DNA from: Magnetococcales bacterium
GTDB taxonomy: Bacteria; Pseudomonadota; Magnetococcia; Magnetococcales; JADFYX01
DNA length: 64,000 nt
Direction: 5' to 3'
Assembly (NCBI GenBank): GCA_002753565.1
Contig: PEAM01000018.1
Coordinates: forward strand, 1 to 64,000
A program made the translations under genes and the position numbers. Shown here piece after piece: positions 53,665 through 63,021 of the stretch. The notes below the pieces were generated by a model. The model did no database searches. It saw only the letters and a program-made list of their open reading frames with translations, and was not told the DNA's origin. Each line of letters starts with the position of its first letter. Position 1 is the first letter of the stretch.

Positions 53665-54649
53665 CTTGGAAAAAACCTTTAATGTGTGCCATGCTCTCTT
53701 CAGGAGAGACACCAAAAAGCCCTAAAAGCCGCTCCCCCACCGGTAGATAAAACCAATCCCCTTCATAAGGGTCCTCAACCCGAACCAGACGCAACCCGGC
53801 TATTTCTGTTTCTGAAAAAGGGATCTGGTCCTGTTGGAAGAAAGTCAGCAGTGCCTGATCCTTCTGCCTGATCAAGGCAGGATCGGCCAACAGCAGAAAG
53901 GCGATGATCTTCTTTTCTCCCACATTGAAGGTCCTCTCGAGAATATTACCAAGAAAAGACAGCCCTCTATAGTTCTCTTTGATAAAGCGGGTGGAGTGGG
54001 TCTGGCCCAGGAGGGGAAAATCGAAGCTCAAAAGGGCTTCACCCTGAAGGGGGCTCAACGTCTGCGTCAGCGCTTCCACCGCACGTTCCAGCGGCAGTGA
54101 GTCGGCAAAAGCGGAGATTTTAATGTAGTAGGCCCCTTGGATAAAGCGCAGATCCCGCTCGCTGCGAAACCCCATGCTACCCGCCTCGACCGGAACCGCC
54201 TCCGCACCGGTTTCATCCATCAGGGTGCCAAAGGCGTGGAGGGGTTTTCCCATGTGGTATAGCTCGACAGTGGCCTGAGGCGTACCACTCTTGGCAGCCT
54301 CCTCTGGGCCATACTCAGCCAAGGCCAGGGAGAGAAAACCGGAACTGATGAAAAACTCTGCATGACCGTTGACATACTCGTAGAGGTTCTCTTTGTCAAA
54401 ACGCTGAATCTCACCAACCCGCTTCAACCCACCCCATCGGTCGGGAAAAAGGTTCGCTGGGATCATCTGCTCCTTGGCTTGGGACTGAAACACCAACAGA
54501 CCCGGATCGTAGTGCTGCCCATCCCAATAAACAAGAAAGGCCACAACCGGTAACAGAGCCAGAAGAGCGGCTCGGGTCTGCCAAGAGGGTGATCCGGTCA
54601 TGGCGTCTGGTTGAGTCATGGCCTGACTGTCGTCATCCCTGGCTTCCAT
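53636..54649 (-). CDS. DUF6599 family protein, membrane-anchored
   Basis: The 337-residue protein has one hydrophobic anchor near residues 26-42 and a large soluble domain. The signature IPANLFPDRWGGLKRVGEIQRFDKENLYEYVNGHAEFFISSGFLSLALAEYG matches DUF6599. It has no cysteine, so it is not itself an iron-sulfur protein. Its ATG shares one base with the stop of the aldo/keto reductase gene. DUF6599 and DUF362 proteins often occur together in redox operons of this kind; the function is unknown. Confidence 0.8.
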   Translation of the reverse strand: MEARDDDSQAMTQPDAMTGSPSWQTRAALLALLPVVAFLVYWDGQHYDPGLLVFQSQAKEQMIPANLFPDRWGGLKRVGEIQRFDKENLYEYVNGHAEFFISSGFLSLALAEYGPEEAAKSGTPQATVELYHMGKPLHAFGTLMDETGAEAVPVEAGSMGFRSERDLRFIQGAYYIKISAFADSLPLERAVEALTQTLSPLQGEALLSFDFPLLGQTHSTRFIKENYRGLSFLGNILERTFNVGEKKIIAFLLLADPALIRQKDQALLTFFQQDQIPFSETEIAGLRLVRVEDPYEGDWFYLPVGERLLGLFGVSPEESMAHIKGFFQDGQTDHQAQ

Positions 54650-55896
54650 CAGATAGAGTGGTCCTTATCCTTTTGAGGAGTCGTTTGACTCAGGCTCTGC
54701 ATGGTCAAAGTCCGATGGGCGGCCCGCAGCTTCTCTCCTACCGCCAGACCATAACGGCAGGCGCTATCACATTGGGGCTGTTCACACCCCAAACACCCTT
54801 CAGCATTGTTGTCGAGGTTGGAATAGGAGACCATGGCCTTTTTTTCATCACCATAGCTCTCAAAGTACATCTGATAACGGAGTATGGCGGCAATATCCAC
54901 CCAATCCGGGCAAGATGACGCACACTCACCACAACCGGTACGGCAATAGTTGGAGCCATGCAGAGCGGCATAGCGGTCCAGGTGGCGTTGGTCATTCCAG
55001 GTAAACACCTGCCCGGAGGCAGGAAGATAGTCGTTGAGATGGTTGACCGATTTAAAGGTGACCACCAGCCCATCCACCTCTTCATGGTGCAAAACCCACC
55101 TGAGGGCCGACTGCTCAAACACCCCCGGTTCAAACGCTACGCCACTATCTCGGGCGCCAGCCAGGGTTTTCATGGCAATAACCCCAACCCCTCTCTTTTT
55201 GGCCTCTTTGAGCACCTCGGGAATACGAGGAAATTTCATAAAATTAAAACTGGGCATGATCAGATCGAAATGGTTGGAGTTGACCGCCTCCAGCATCAAC
55301 TCCTCCAGATGGTACGGCCCATGAGAGGAGACAGCCAGATAGCGCATTTTGCCCGCTTTTTTCAGGCTCTCCACAGCAGCCAACATATTGGGGTCCAACA
55401 GGCGTCTTTTTTCTGCATCCAACTGGTTTCTCTCTCCGATGGCATGGACAAAGACCACATCCAGATAGTCAACCCCCAACCGCTTGAGAGAACCGTCGAC
55501 ACTGGCGATATAGTCAGCCTTGCTGGCACCCACTTGCAGATGGCTCTTGCCCGCACTATAAGAAATGGGATCACAAAACTTGGAAGCCAGATAGATTTTT
55601 TCCCGGTTTTCAACCCGCTTCAACGCCTGACCAATCAGCTTTTCACTCTCGCCATAATCGGGGGCGGTATCGAAATAGTTGATACCCCGGTCAATCGCTC
55701 GCAAAACAAGGGCGCTGGAGGAGAGTTGCCCGGCCCCAAAAGAGATGTCGCTTATTTTCATCTCGGTCCTGCCCACTCTTTTATACTTCTTGATGACACT
55801 TTTATCTTCTCGGGCTTCGCCTTCACTCGGCACAGCGCCTGCAACCGCACCAACAGCCAACGCCGCAGAAGATTGGATGAATTCCCTTCGTTTCAT
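54649..55896 (-). CDS. Tat-exported aldo/keto reductase with ferredoxin-like C-terminus
   Basis: The 415-residue protein starts with MKRREFIQSSAALAVGAVAGAV, a Tat-type signal. The AKR barrel follows (NYFDTAPDYGESEKLIGQAL as the catalytic Asp/Tyr region, KIYLASKF with Lys and VDYLDVVFVHAIG with His). The C-terminus has two cysteine clusters, CRTGCGECASSCP and CLGCEQPQCDSACRYG, which should bind iron-sulfur clusters. ATG at 55896 follows GGGGAC and is chosen over an upstream start that would mask the signal. It is the first gene of a four-gene redox operon and may reduce or oxidise a periplasmic carbonyl with electrons from the NapH/NapG-like partner (inference). Confidence 0.87.
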   Translation of the reverse strand: MKRREFIQSSAALAVGAVAGAVPSEGEAREDKSVIKKYKRVGRTEMKISDISFGAGQLSSSALVLRAIDRGINYFDTAPDYGESEKLIGQALKRVENREKIYLASKFCDPISYSAGKSHLQVGASKADYIASVDGSLKRLGVDYLDVVFVHAIGERNQLDAEKRRLLDPNMLAAVESLKKAGKMRYLAVSSHGPYHLEELMLEAVNSNHFDLIMPSFNFMKFPRIPEVLKEAKKRGVGVIAMKTLAGARDSGVAFEPGVFEQSALRWVLHHEEVDGLVVTFKSVNHLNDYLPASGQVFTWNDQRHLDRYAALHGSNYCRTGCGECASSCPDWVDIAAILRYQMYFESYGDEKKAMVSYSNLDNNAEGCLGCEQPQCDSACRYGLAVGEKLRAAHRTLTMQSLSQTTPQKDKDHSI

Positions 55897-56150
55897 TTTG
55901 GTCCCCACACACATCTTGAAAAGTAACAGGTTTTTACCAACCGGCTTGTCCGGCAGGATATAACAAAAAAGAGGTGATCTTCCACACCTGCAGTATATAG
56001 GAGTAAAGAGGGTATCGAAAGGCTTGCAGCCCTTAGCCGAACGGTTGGAAGGGAGCAATCCCGACAGCAGGTTTGTGTGCTGTTGCAATCGTTACAAAAA
56101 GATAGGATAATAGAGTGACAATTGTGTAATCTTGAAGGGAGGCCACCCCA

Positions 56151-56492
56151 ATGGGAGAGCCGAAGATTTTTTTTTGTGAAGCCTGCAACCCCGAAAAGTT
56201 TCACCAAAAAGATAGACGAAAGCACACCACCCACCAACCTTCCGCTCAAATCATCCCTTTTCCCACCGGTGACCGACGGGAAAACCGCGACCGTCGCCAA
56301 ATTCCAGATCGCCGTATTGTTGAAAAGCCCCACCCAAAAACAGCCTCTCTTCGGCGCTCCATCGGTCGTCGCCCCTTTGATGGACACGCCTGGTTTATCG
56401 GCACGGTAGACCGAGCCATTGACGAAAAGTGGTTATTTAAAAAGGATGGGGAGCGGCTGATCTGCCCCCGCTGTTCTTATAAAATGGGATAG
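56151..56492 (+). CDS. Small Arg-rich zinc-ribbon protein, unknown function
   Basis: The 113-residue protein has CEAC at residues 9-12 and CPRC at 106-109, a split pair that could bind one Zn. Between them is a strongly basic low-complexity stretch (GDRRENRDRRQIPDRR, then LRRSIGRRPFDG). It likely binds nucleic acid or acidic protein (inference). GGGAGG lies 10 bases before the ATG. The sigma-54-type regulator begins 31 bases after its stop, so the two may be cotranscribed. I do not recognise a family. Confidence 0.65.
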   Translation: MGEPKIFFCEACNPEKFHQKDRRKHTTHQPSAQIIPFPTGDRRENRDRRQIPDRRIVEKPHPKTASLRRSIGRRPFDGHAWFIGTVDRAIDEKWLFKKDGERLICPRCSYKMG

Positions 56493-56523
56493 GATAAGCA
56501 CACCCTCAACAACTGAGAAACCT

Positions 56524-58239
56524 GTGACCAAAAAAAGAATCCTGATCGTTGAAGATGAAGAACCGATACGCAATCTGTTCATTCGTATCCTTACGACCCA
56601 AGGATTTGATGTCAGCGGTGCCGATGGCTATGACCAGGGGCTACGAGCATTGCAAAAGAGCCCCTTCGATTTACTGATTACCGATATCAATCTGGGAGAA
56701 AAAACCGGGCTGGATCTGCTCAAGGCCAGCCAGGAGCTACCCTATTTGGTCTGTACGGTCATGGTAACCGGATTTCCCTCCCTGGAATCGGCTCAAGAGG
56801 CGTTGCGCCACGGTGCAACCGATTATCTGACCAAGCCCCTCCTCAAAGATGACCTGATTCGTATCGTCGACTCTGCCCTTAAACATAAAGCCCTTCAGGA
56901 TGAAAAAGAGCAACTACGGGCCAACTTGGAGGCGATTTTCCAAAGTGTGGAGGATGCCATCATCACCGTCGATCAAACCTTTAACCTGCTGGAGGTCAAC
57001 AAGGCGGCTGACGGACTTTGCCACATTCAACCCAGCGAAGTTGGCGCCCCCTTTTCCACAGACCACCGCCCCTGTGAGGGTGCCTGCCTGCCTCTGTTGA
57101 AGGCCGCTTTTGAAAGCAAAAAAAAGATCAAAAACCAACGCATATCCTGCCACAAGCTGAGCCGACCCACTCAGATTGTTCGACTGTCGGCCTCTCCTCT
57201 CATCAACAATCGTGGCCAGGTAGCCGGAGCGGTCATGGTGGTTGGTGATGAGACCAAAATGGTCTTTATGGAAAAAGCCCTGCAGGAGCGGCGCCGATTT
57301 CATCGCCTGGTGGGTAGCAGTCGGGCCATGCACGCCCTCTTCTCTCTTATCGAAGATCTGGCCGATGTGGAGACCACCGTACTGATTACCGGGGAGAGCG
57401 GCACCGGAAAAGAGTTGGTCGCCGAAGCGATCCACCACCAGGGAAACAGAAAAGAGAAACCCTTTATACGGGTCAACTGCGGGGCCTTGACCGAAACCCT
57501 GCTGGAAAGTGAACTGTTTGGTCATGTCAAGGGCTCGTTTACCGGCGCATTGAAGGATCGGATGGGCCGTTTTGAACTGGCTGACAAAGGAACCCTGTTT
57601 CTGGATGAGATTGGCGATATCTCCCCCGCCATGCAGATCAGGCTGCTTCGGGTTTTGCAAGAAAAACAGTTTGAACGGGTGGGTGATGCCCAGACCATTC
57701 AGGTGGATGTACGGGTGGTGGCGGCTACCAACCGAAACCTGCCAGAAGCCATCCGCCAGGGTCGATTTCGGGAAGATCTCTACTACCGGCTTAAAGTGGT
57801 CGAGATCCCCATCCCCCCTCTCCGAGAGCGTCGAGAAGATCTACCGTTATTGGTTGAACATTTTATTCACGCTTTCAATACAACATTCAACAAGACCATC
57901 AAAGGTGTCTCTCGTGTTGTCATGAGCTGTTTTATGAACCACACCTGGCCGGGTAATATTCGCGAACTGGAGCATGCCATTGAACACGCTTTTGTAGTCT
58001 GCCGATCTCCCATCATCGAATCAAACCATCTGCCAATCAACCTGCAACCCAAAGAGCCCATACCAGAGGATCTTGACCTTCTTGCCCTGAAAAAGGATGA
58101 CGAGGAGGCTTCCATTCGGCTGGCTTTACAGCAAACCAACTGGCGACGGGAAGAGGCGGCCAAGCTTTTGGGAATGGGGCGAAGTACTTTTTTTAGAAAA
58201 ATTAAAAAGTATGCTATCAACCAGAGGAAAACAGACTGA
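56524..58239 (+). CDS. NtrC-family sigma-54 activator (REC-PAS-AAA+-HTH)
   Basis: This 571-residue protein has a receiver (residues about 4-120, IVEDEEP and [13 protein letters not shown] with phosphorylated Asp), then a PAS-like domain (about 145-250). The AAA+ ATPase has Walker A GESGTGKE, Walker [11 protein letters not shown] and [10 protein letters not shown]. The sigma-54-contacting loop reads GSFTGA rather than GAFTGA. The C-terminal Fis-type helix-turn-helix is [21 protein letters not shown]. It should activate sigma-54 promoters on phosphorylation. Start is GTG at 56524. It converges on the small receiver gene and sits near the multi-PAS kinase, which may be its partner. Confidence 0.93.
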   Translation: MTKKRILIVEDEEPIRNLFIRILTTQGFDVSGADGYDQGLRALQKSPFDLLITDINLGEKTGLDLLKASQELPYLVCTVMVTGFPSLESAQEALRHGATDYLTKPLLKDDLIRIVDSALKHKALQDEKEQLRANLEAIFQSVEDAIITVDQTFNLLEVNKAADGLCHIQPSEVGAPFSTDHRPCEGACLPLLKAAFESKKKIKNQRISCHKLSRPTQIVRLSASPLINNRGQVAGAVMVVGDETKMVFMEKALQERRRFHRLVGSSRAMHALFSLIEDLADVETTVLITGESGTGKELVAEAIHHQGNRKEKPFIRVNCGALTETLLESELFGHVKGSFTGALKDRMGRFELADKGTLFLDEIGDISPAMQIRLLRVLQEKQFERVGDAQTIQVDVRVVAATNRNLPEAIRQGRFREDLYYRLKVVEIPIPPLRERREDLPLLVEHFIHAFNTTFNKTIKGVSRVVMSCFMNHTWPGNIRELEHAIEHAFVVCRSPIIESNHLPINLQPKEPIPEDLDLLALKKDDEEASIRLALQQTNWRREEAAKLLGMGRSTFFRKIKKYAINQRKTD

Positions 58240-58242
58240 TGT

Positions 58243-58635
58243 TCACTTAGAGGTCGGTTTACCGGGCTGTCCGATGGAGGCCTCGACGGCGGAGAGAATT
58301 TCTTGATTGGAAAAGGGTTTGAACAGAGTCTTCTCTACCCCAAAACTATGGGCCATCTGCAGGGTAAAGTCAGCGGAGAGATGTCGGCTCCCCCCTGAAA
58401 TGGCTATAATCTTGACACTTTTATGATCTTCTAAAAAAGTGCGGATAACATCGATACCGTCCATCTCTGGCATCAGGATATCGGTGATGATCAGTTTTGG
58501 CTGAACCTCATTGAACACCTGCAGCCCCATCCGGCCATTTTCTGCCGTAGCCACCGAATAGCCAGCCTCTTCCAAAACCCGTTTTAACAGGTTGAGCAAT
58601 CTGGGTTCGTCGTCAATGACTAAAATTTCGCTCAT
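58243..58635 (-). CDS. Single-domain response regulator
   Basis: The 130-residue protein is a lone receiver: acidic pair in VIDDEPR, phosphorylated Asp in LIITDILMPEMDGID, and Lys in LFKPF near residue 107. No output domain follows. It may be a CheY-like or phosphorelay intermediate for the multi-PAS kinase located 480 bases upstream on the same strand. ATG at 58635 is chosen; GGAG lies only 3 bases upstream. A longer in-frame ATG (58662) also lacks a good site. It converges with the NtrC-type gene, 3 bases apart. Confidence 0.85.
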   Translation of the reverse strand: MSEILVIDDEPRLLNLLKRVLEEAGYSVATAENGRMGLQVFNEVQPKLIITDILMPEMDGIDVIRTFLEDHKSVKIIAISGGSRHLSADFTLQMAHSFGVEKTLFKPFSNQEILSAVEASIGQPGKPTSK

Positions 58636-58730
58636 GGCTCCATTCCAATCGGTCCCAACCATTTTTTCAGAGGAGTAATGAGGGTAACCCTACCCACGTT
58701 CTCTCTGATCATGAACAGGATGAGTAAGGG

Positions 58731-58778
58731 CCAGAAGTCCAGCAGCCGAGGGGGGGGAGAGGCTGCATGGACTTCTGG
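58731..58778. terminator. Long hairpin upstream of the receiver gene
   Basis: CCAGAAGTCCAGCAGCC (58731-58747) pairs with 58761-58778 over 17 positions with one bulged base. The loop is a G run. TTTT follows at 58779-58782 on the plus strand. Confidence 0.6.
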
Positions 58779-59040
58779 TTTTGAGATACGATACACTGTA
58801 TCTTCTTTGTTCTACCTACTTTAAACAATGACAAAAAGGTACTGAAAGAGAGCCTGACTGGAAACAATACCATGCACTTCTCTGTGCGCGAACCTGCTTA
58901 CCTTAGCTTACCCAAGCAGAACACTCTTGCCTGAATATACTGCAAAGAGAGGGCCAACACGCCTCGCACAAAAAAATACATTTAATAGTCATAGTGTTAA
59001 ACAAAACATCCACCCATTAACACCTGATCAAACAAGAGAT

Positions 59041-59095
59041 AAAACGGGACGAAACGTATCATGTCGCACTATAGCGGGACGTTTCGTCCCGTTTT
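59041..59095. terminator. Perfect 17-base hairpin after the multi-PAS kinase gene
   Basis: AAAACGGGACGAAACGT (59041-59057) and its full complement (59079-59095) flank a 21-base loop. It starts 22 bases after the kinase stop on the minus strand, where the last arm ends in GTTTT then ATCTC. The arms run A to T, as in a bidirectional terminator. Confidence 0.75.
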
Positions 59096-59117
59096 GCGTG
59101 GCAGAATCCACGGCTGT

Positions 59118-62100
59118 TCAACCGGAATCTGTTCCGGTTGGTTCAGAGCTCTTTTGAAAAATGGAATGGAGCGCATCGGAAAGATCGTTGATCAGCAACG
59201 GTTTTTGCAGATCAAACCGTATATCCAGATCCTTAATCTGCTTTTTGGTCAGGTTGTTACGCTTGCCCGAGCAGAGAATTTTGGGGAGAGCATACCCCTC
59301 TTTGCGCATTTTTTTAAAAAACTCCATCCCGGTCATGCCCGGCATGGTCTGGTCAGAGATAACCACATCAAATCGATCTGGGTTTGCGACCAAATGCTTC
59401 CACCCCTTTTTAGAGTCGGTAAAGGAGTCGACCTGGTAGCCCAGGGCATTGAGCTGCAGGGTCCCAAGCCTGGCAATCCCCTCTTCATCATCCAGAAAAA
59501 GCACCCTGTAGGGTCTGGATGGCCGTCTGAGCTCCCCCTTCCCCTTGACAACCCCCTCCTTCTCCTTGATGCGCGGCCAATAGACCTGAAAAACCGTCCC
59601 TTGACCCGGCGCACTCTCCACCCGAACAAATCCCTTGGCAGCCGTCACAATGCCATGCACCACCGCCAACCCCAAACCGGTTCCCCGTCCCACCTCCTTG
59701 GTGGTAAAAAAGGGGTCGAAAAGTCGATTGGTAATCTCCGGAGGGATACCAACCCCGGTATCGACAACCGATAACATCATATACTCTGCCATCATCCCCC
59801 TAACCTCTGTGGTACCGTCAGCATTCAAGACCGCACTATCCAAGATCAGATCCATCCTTCCCCCCTCCTCCTCCATGGCAAAGGCTGCGTTGGTGCAGAG
59901 GTTCATAATCACCTGGTGGAGTTGGGTGGGGTTGGCAAAAACCGTCATTTCCGCATCACGGATATGGGTATTGATCTCAATGGTGGAGGGGAGCGTTGCC
60001 CGCATAAACTTGATGCTCTCCTTTAAAATAGGGACAATCTTGATGGGCTTGATCTCCCCTTCAGATTGACGACTGAAGGTTAACAGTTGGGCCACCAGAT
60101 CTTTCGCTCTCTTTCCGGCCAAAAAGACATCTTGGAGATCCTGATGTTTCTGATCCGACACCGGGATCTGATCCATGACCAGCTCGGTATAACCCAAAAT
60201 AATACCAAGCAAATTATTGAAATCATGAGAGATGCCCCCGGCTAAAGTACCAATAGCCTCCATTTTTTGAGCTTGACGCAGCTGTCTCTCCATCCCCTTC
60301 TGTTTACTGATATCCCGATAGACCGCCACATAATTTTTCACCGCCCCTTCCGGGCTTCTGATGGGTGAAATGGAGGCTTCCACTTCAAAAGAGGTGCCAT
60401 CCTTTTTCAGGTTGATAAAGTGACCATTCCAGGTCTGCCCCTGAGAGAGCGATAACCACAACGCCTTCTCCTGCTGAACAGACGTGATGTTATTTCTTAA
60501 AATCTTGACATCCTTGCCGATCACCTCCAGCGGATCATAGCCGGTCACCAAACTAAAGGAGCGATTGATATATTGAATGATACCCGATGTATCAGAAACC
60601 AAGACCATATCCTCGATCTGCTCCAGAGCCGAGGCCAGACGTCGGTTGTTAAGCTGCTCACGGATGGAGCGAATTCCGAAAGAGATGTCGTTGGCCAGAT
60701 CCATCAAGAAGCTGGTCTCTACCTCATCAAAGGCGTCCTGTTCGGCGGCAAAGACCGATAACACCCCAAAGCTTTTACCCTCCATGATCAGGGGAAGAGA
60801 GAGTGAGGAGCGATAGACCGGTTTTCTGCTCTCCTGGGACCAGGTGGTCGGGAGATCATCATCAAAAATATTACGCTCAATAGAGGGACGTCCGCTCTGA
60901 ATCGCCTGGACAGCCGGTCCCTGGTCTCCCCCCGCAGATGCCCAACTGATGGTCAATCCCTCCAGATAGCCCTCCTCAAAACCATACTGAACGACCGGGC
61001 GAATCGATTGGGCCTCATTGTGCTCGGCAAACCCGATCCAGGCAGAGAGGTAGCCGGCATTCTCAACCACCAATTGACACAAAGTGTACATAAACTGCTC
61101 TTCATCTACCGCATGAACCAACGCCTCACTGGCCGCACTCAGCGCCTTGAGCGCCCGATTCATCCGCTTCAACTCCACCTCGGAATGCTTACGGTCGGTA
61201 ATATCCTCTCCGGCAAAAAGAATCTCACTGATCAGGCCAAATTCATTGCGAATAACCGTATTATTGAAAGCCATGAGCCGCTCCTCGCCCTCTTTGGTCA
61301 AGACGGTATTTTCATGATAACTGGCCATCTCGACCTCCCCTTTGATCAGGCGGTCAAACACCTCTCTCACCTCCTTACGGCGATGTTGAGGAATACAGTG
61401 GGTGATCCAATCCTTGCCAATCAGATAGCTGGGGTCATAGCCCAAAATAGCCCCGCCTTTTTTATTTATCAGGGTGATGACCCCCTCTCGATTGAGGGTG
61501 GCGACCATAAACCCGGCAATATCCAGATATTTTTGAGAGCGCTCCATGGAGACAAGAAGGTCGATGCGGTTTTTATAGGCCTGGGTCACATCGCGAAAAA
61601 CCAAGACAGCACCAACCCTCTTGCCGTCAGCATCGAGAATGGGCGCCCCACTTTCATCGATCTGTTTTTCTGTTCCATCACGAGCAACCAGGGTGGTCCC
61701 ACTGAATGGTTCAACCGTTGAATCGAGTTTTAAAACCTGTTCTACCGTGTTGGCAACCGGCTTTTTGGTGAGGGTGTCCACACTGGTATAAATGGTGGCA
61801 ATTGGGCGACCCTTCGCCTCTTGGAGGGACCAACCGGTCAACCGTTCCGCCACCGGGTTGATCGAGACAATCCGCCCCTGTTGATCGGTGGAGATCACCC
61901 CATCGCCAATGGAGTTCAGGGTAATGAAATAGTTGGCTTCAGACTCTTTAACAGCCTTTTCCAGCGCTCTTTTTTCTGAAATATCCAGCACAATGGCAAC
62001 AAAAACAGCGGGGGTCTCATGATGAAAAAGTTGCAAGCGAATCTCGACCGGATAGAGGCTGCCATCTTTTCGCCGGTTGGCGGACTCAAAAGTGAGCTGG

Positions 62101-62960
62101 GCCTCCTTACCTGCCACTAAAGGAGCTACCGACGCTTTAAAGGTCGACTCATTCATATCAGAGACCACCTGCCAGGGAACCATCTCTGTCAGCTCCTCCT
62201 GGGTATACCCCAGGTTATTCCTGGCCCCTTCGTTGACTGACAAAAAATGGTAGGTAGAGGTCGTAAAGATATAGATTTCATTGCTGGAAGATTCGAGAAT
62301 TCGCCCCAAACGGTGATGCTCTTCAATCCGTTTCAAAAGGGGGCTGCTCAGCCAAAAAAAGAGCAGGCCACCGATGATAATGATGGCCAGAGACAGCCCC
62401 AGCAAGAGCATGCCTGCCTCAATGAACTGGGCCTGCACCTCCGCCATGTCAATCTTGGCCACCACCCCCATATCCAACTCGGCAACCGGACCATAGGCTG
62501 CCAACACCTCCACCCCCCGATAATCCAGTCCGATGATGGAGCCGGAATGGCCCAGCAACGCCAACCGCATGGGTTCCGCCCATTTCCCTTGGAAGGGGAT
62601 GGTATCGGGTTGATCCAGACTGGTGTGGCGATGACTGAGGACAAAGTGGATGCGCTCATCCTCCCGTCGGGCCAGGACAAACTCTCCGGTATCTCCGAAC
62701 CCCCTGAAACGTTCGTGGGCTGTGCGAATCTGTGAAAGGGTGGCCGCCACGGGACGGCCGGGAAAACTGGAACGGTACTGCTGGTTGAAGGTGGTGATGG
62801 ACTCCATCAAACGAGCCTGACTTTCGGAAATTTCGATCAGGCGGTTGCGGCTATCATCGATATGGCTGACATAAAGCACCCGGATGGTAATGCCACCAAC
62901 AGCAAGGGCAACAAGAACCATCACCAAACCTAAAAGCAAAAAATTTTTCTTCAATTTCAT
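59118..62960 (-). CDS. Membrane multi-PAS/GAF hybrid histidine kinase with receiver
   Basis: The 1280-residue protein has a membrane helix at about 8-28, a periplasmic sensor of about 155 residues and a second helix near 186-208. The sensor contains FRGFGDTGEFVLARREDERIHFVLSHRH and resembles periplasmic Cache-type modules. Four PAS domains and one GAF-like domain follow (PAS near 225-340, 345-465, 475-600, GAF near 610-760, PAS near 765-885). HisKA has LAGGISHDFNNLLGIILGYTELV. HATPase has DTGVGIP and GRGTGLGLAVVHGI. The C-terminal receiver has LFLDDEEGIARLG and DVVISDQTMPGMTGMEF. ATG at 62960 follows GGGTGG. It may pair with the NtrC-type regulator or the single receiver nearby. Confidence 0.9.
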   Translation of the reverse strand: MKLKKNFLLLGLVMVLVALAVGGITIRVLYVSHIDDSRNRLIEISESQARLMESITTFNQQYRSSFPGRPVAATLSQIRTAHERFRGFGDTGEFVLARREDERIHFVLSHRHTSLDQPDTIPFQGKWAEPMRLALLGHSGSIIGLDYRGVEVLAAYGPVAELDMGVVAKIDMAEVQAQFIEAGMLLLGLSLAIIIIGGLLFFWLSSPLLKRIEEHHRLGRILESSSNEIYIFTTSTYHFLSVNEGARNNLGYTQEELTEMVPWQVVSDMNESTFKASVAPLVAGKEAQLTFESANRRKDGSLYPVEIRLQLFHHETPAVFVAIVLDISEKRALEKAVKESEANYFITLNSIGDGVISTDQQGRIVSINPVAERLTGWSLQEAKGRPIATIYTSVDTLTKKPVANTVEQVLKLDSTVEPFSGTTLVARDGTEKQIDESGAPILDADGKRVGAVLVFRDVTQAYKNRIDLLVSMERSQKYLDIAGFMVATLNREGVITLINKKGGAILGYDPSYLIGKDWITHCIPQHRRKEVREVFDRLIKGEVEMASYHENTVLTKEGEERLMAFNNTVIRNEFGLISEILFAGEDITDRKHSEVELKRMNRALKALSAASEALVHAVDEEQFMYTLCQLVVENAGYLSAWIGFAEHNEAQSIRPVVQYGFEEGYLEGLTISWASAGGDQGPAVQAIQSGRPSIERNIFDDDLPTTWSQESRKPVYRSSLSLPLIMEGKSFGVLSVFAAEQDAFDEVETSFLMDLANDISFGIRSIREQLNNRRLASALEQIEDMVLVSDTSGIIQYINRSFSLVTGYDPLEVIGKDVKILRNNITSVQQEKALWLSLSQGQTWNGHFINLKKDGTSFEVEASISPIRSPEGAVKNYVAVYRDISKQKGMERQLRQAQKMEAIGTLAGGISHDFNNLLGIILGYTELVMDQIPVSDQKHQDLQDVFLAGKRAKDLVAQLLTFSRQSEGEIKPIKIVPILKESIKFMRATLPSTIEINTHIRDAEMTVFANPTQLHQVIMNLCTNAAFAMEEEGGRMDLILDSAVLNADGTTEVRGMMAEYMMLSVVDTGVGIPPEITNRLFDPFFTTKEVGRGTGLGLAVVHGIVTAAKGFVRVESAPGQGTVFQVYWPRIKEKEGVVKGKGELRRPSRPYRVLFLDDEEGIARLGTLQLNALGYQVDSFTDSKKGWKHLVANPDRFDVVISDQTMPGMTGMEFFKKMRKEGYALPKILCSGKRNNLTKKQIKDLDIRFDLQKPLLINDLSDALHSIFQKSSEPTGTDSG

Positions 62961-63021
62961 GATAACCACCCACAGGGCTCACCTGTTGACCATGGAACAG
63001 TTTCAAATCGCTGCTTTCAGG

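Larger units (their letters stand above)
58636..59117. other. Intergenic region between the multi-PAS kinase and the receiver gene
   Basis: The 480-base stretch separates two minus-strand genes. It contains two strong hairpins (58731-58778 and 59041-59095, listed separately). The middle is AT-rich and without gene-like frames. The hairpins suggest that the kinase transcript ends here and that the receiver gene has its own promoter. Confidence 0.45.

Noticed and set aside
54958-55926. 322-residue plus-strand frame across the aldo/keto reductase gene
   Set aside because: It is antisense to a gene with Tat signal, AKR and cysteine motifs.
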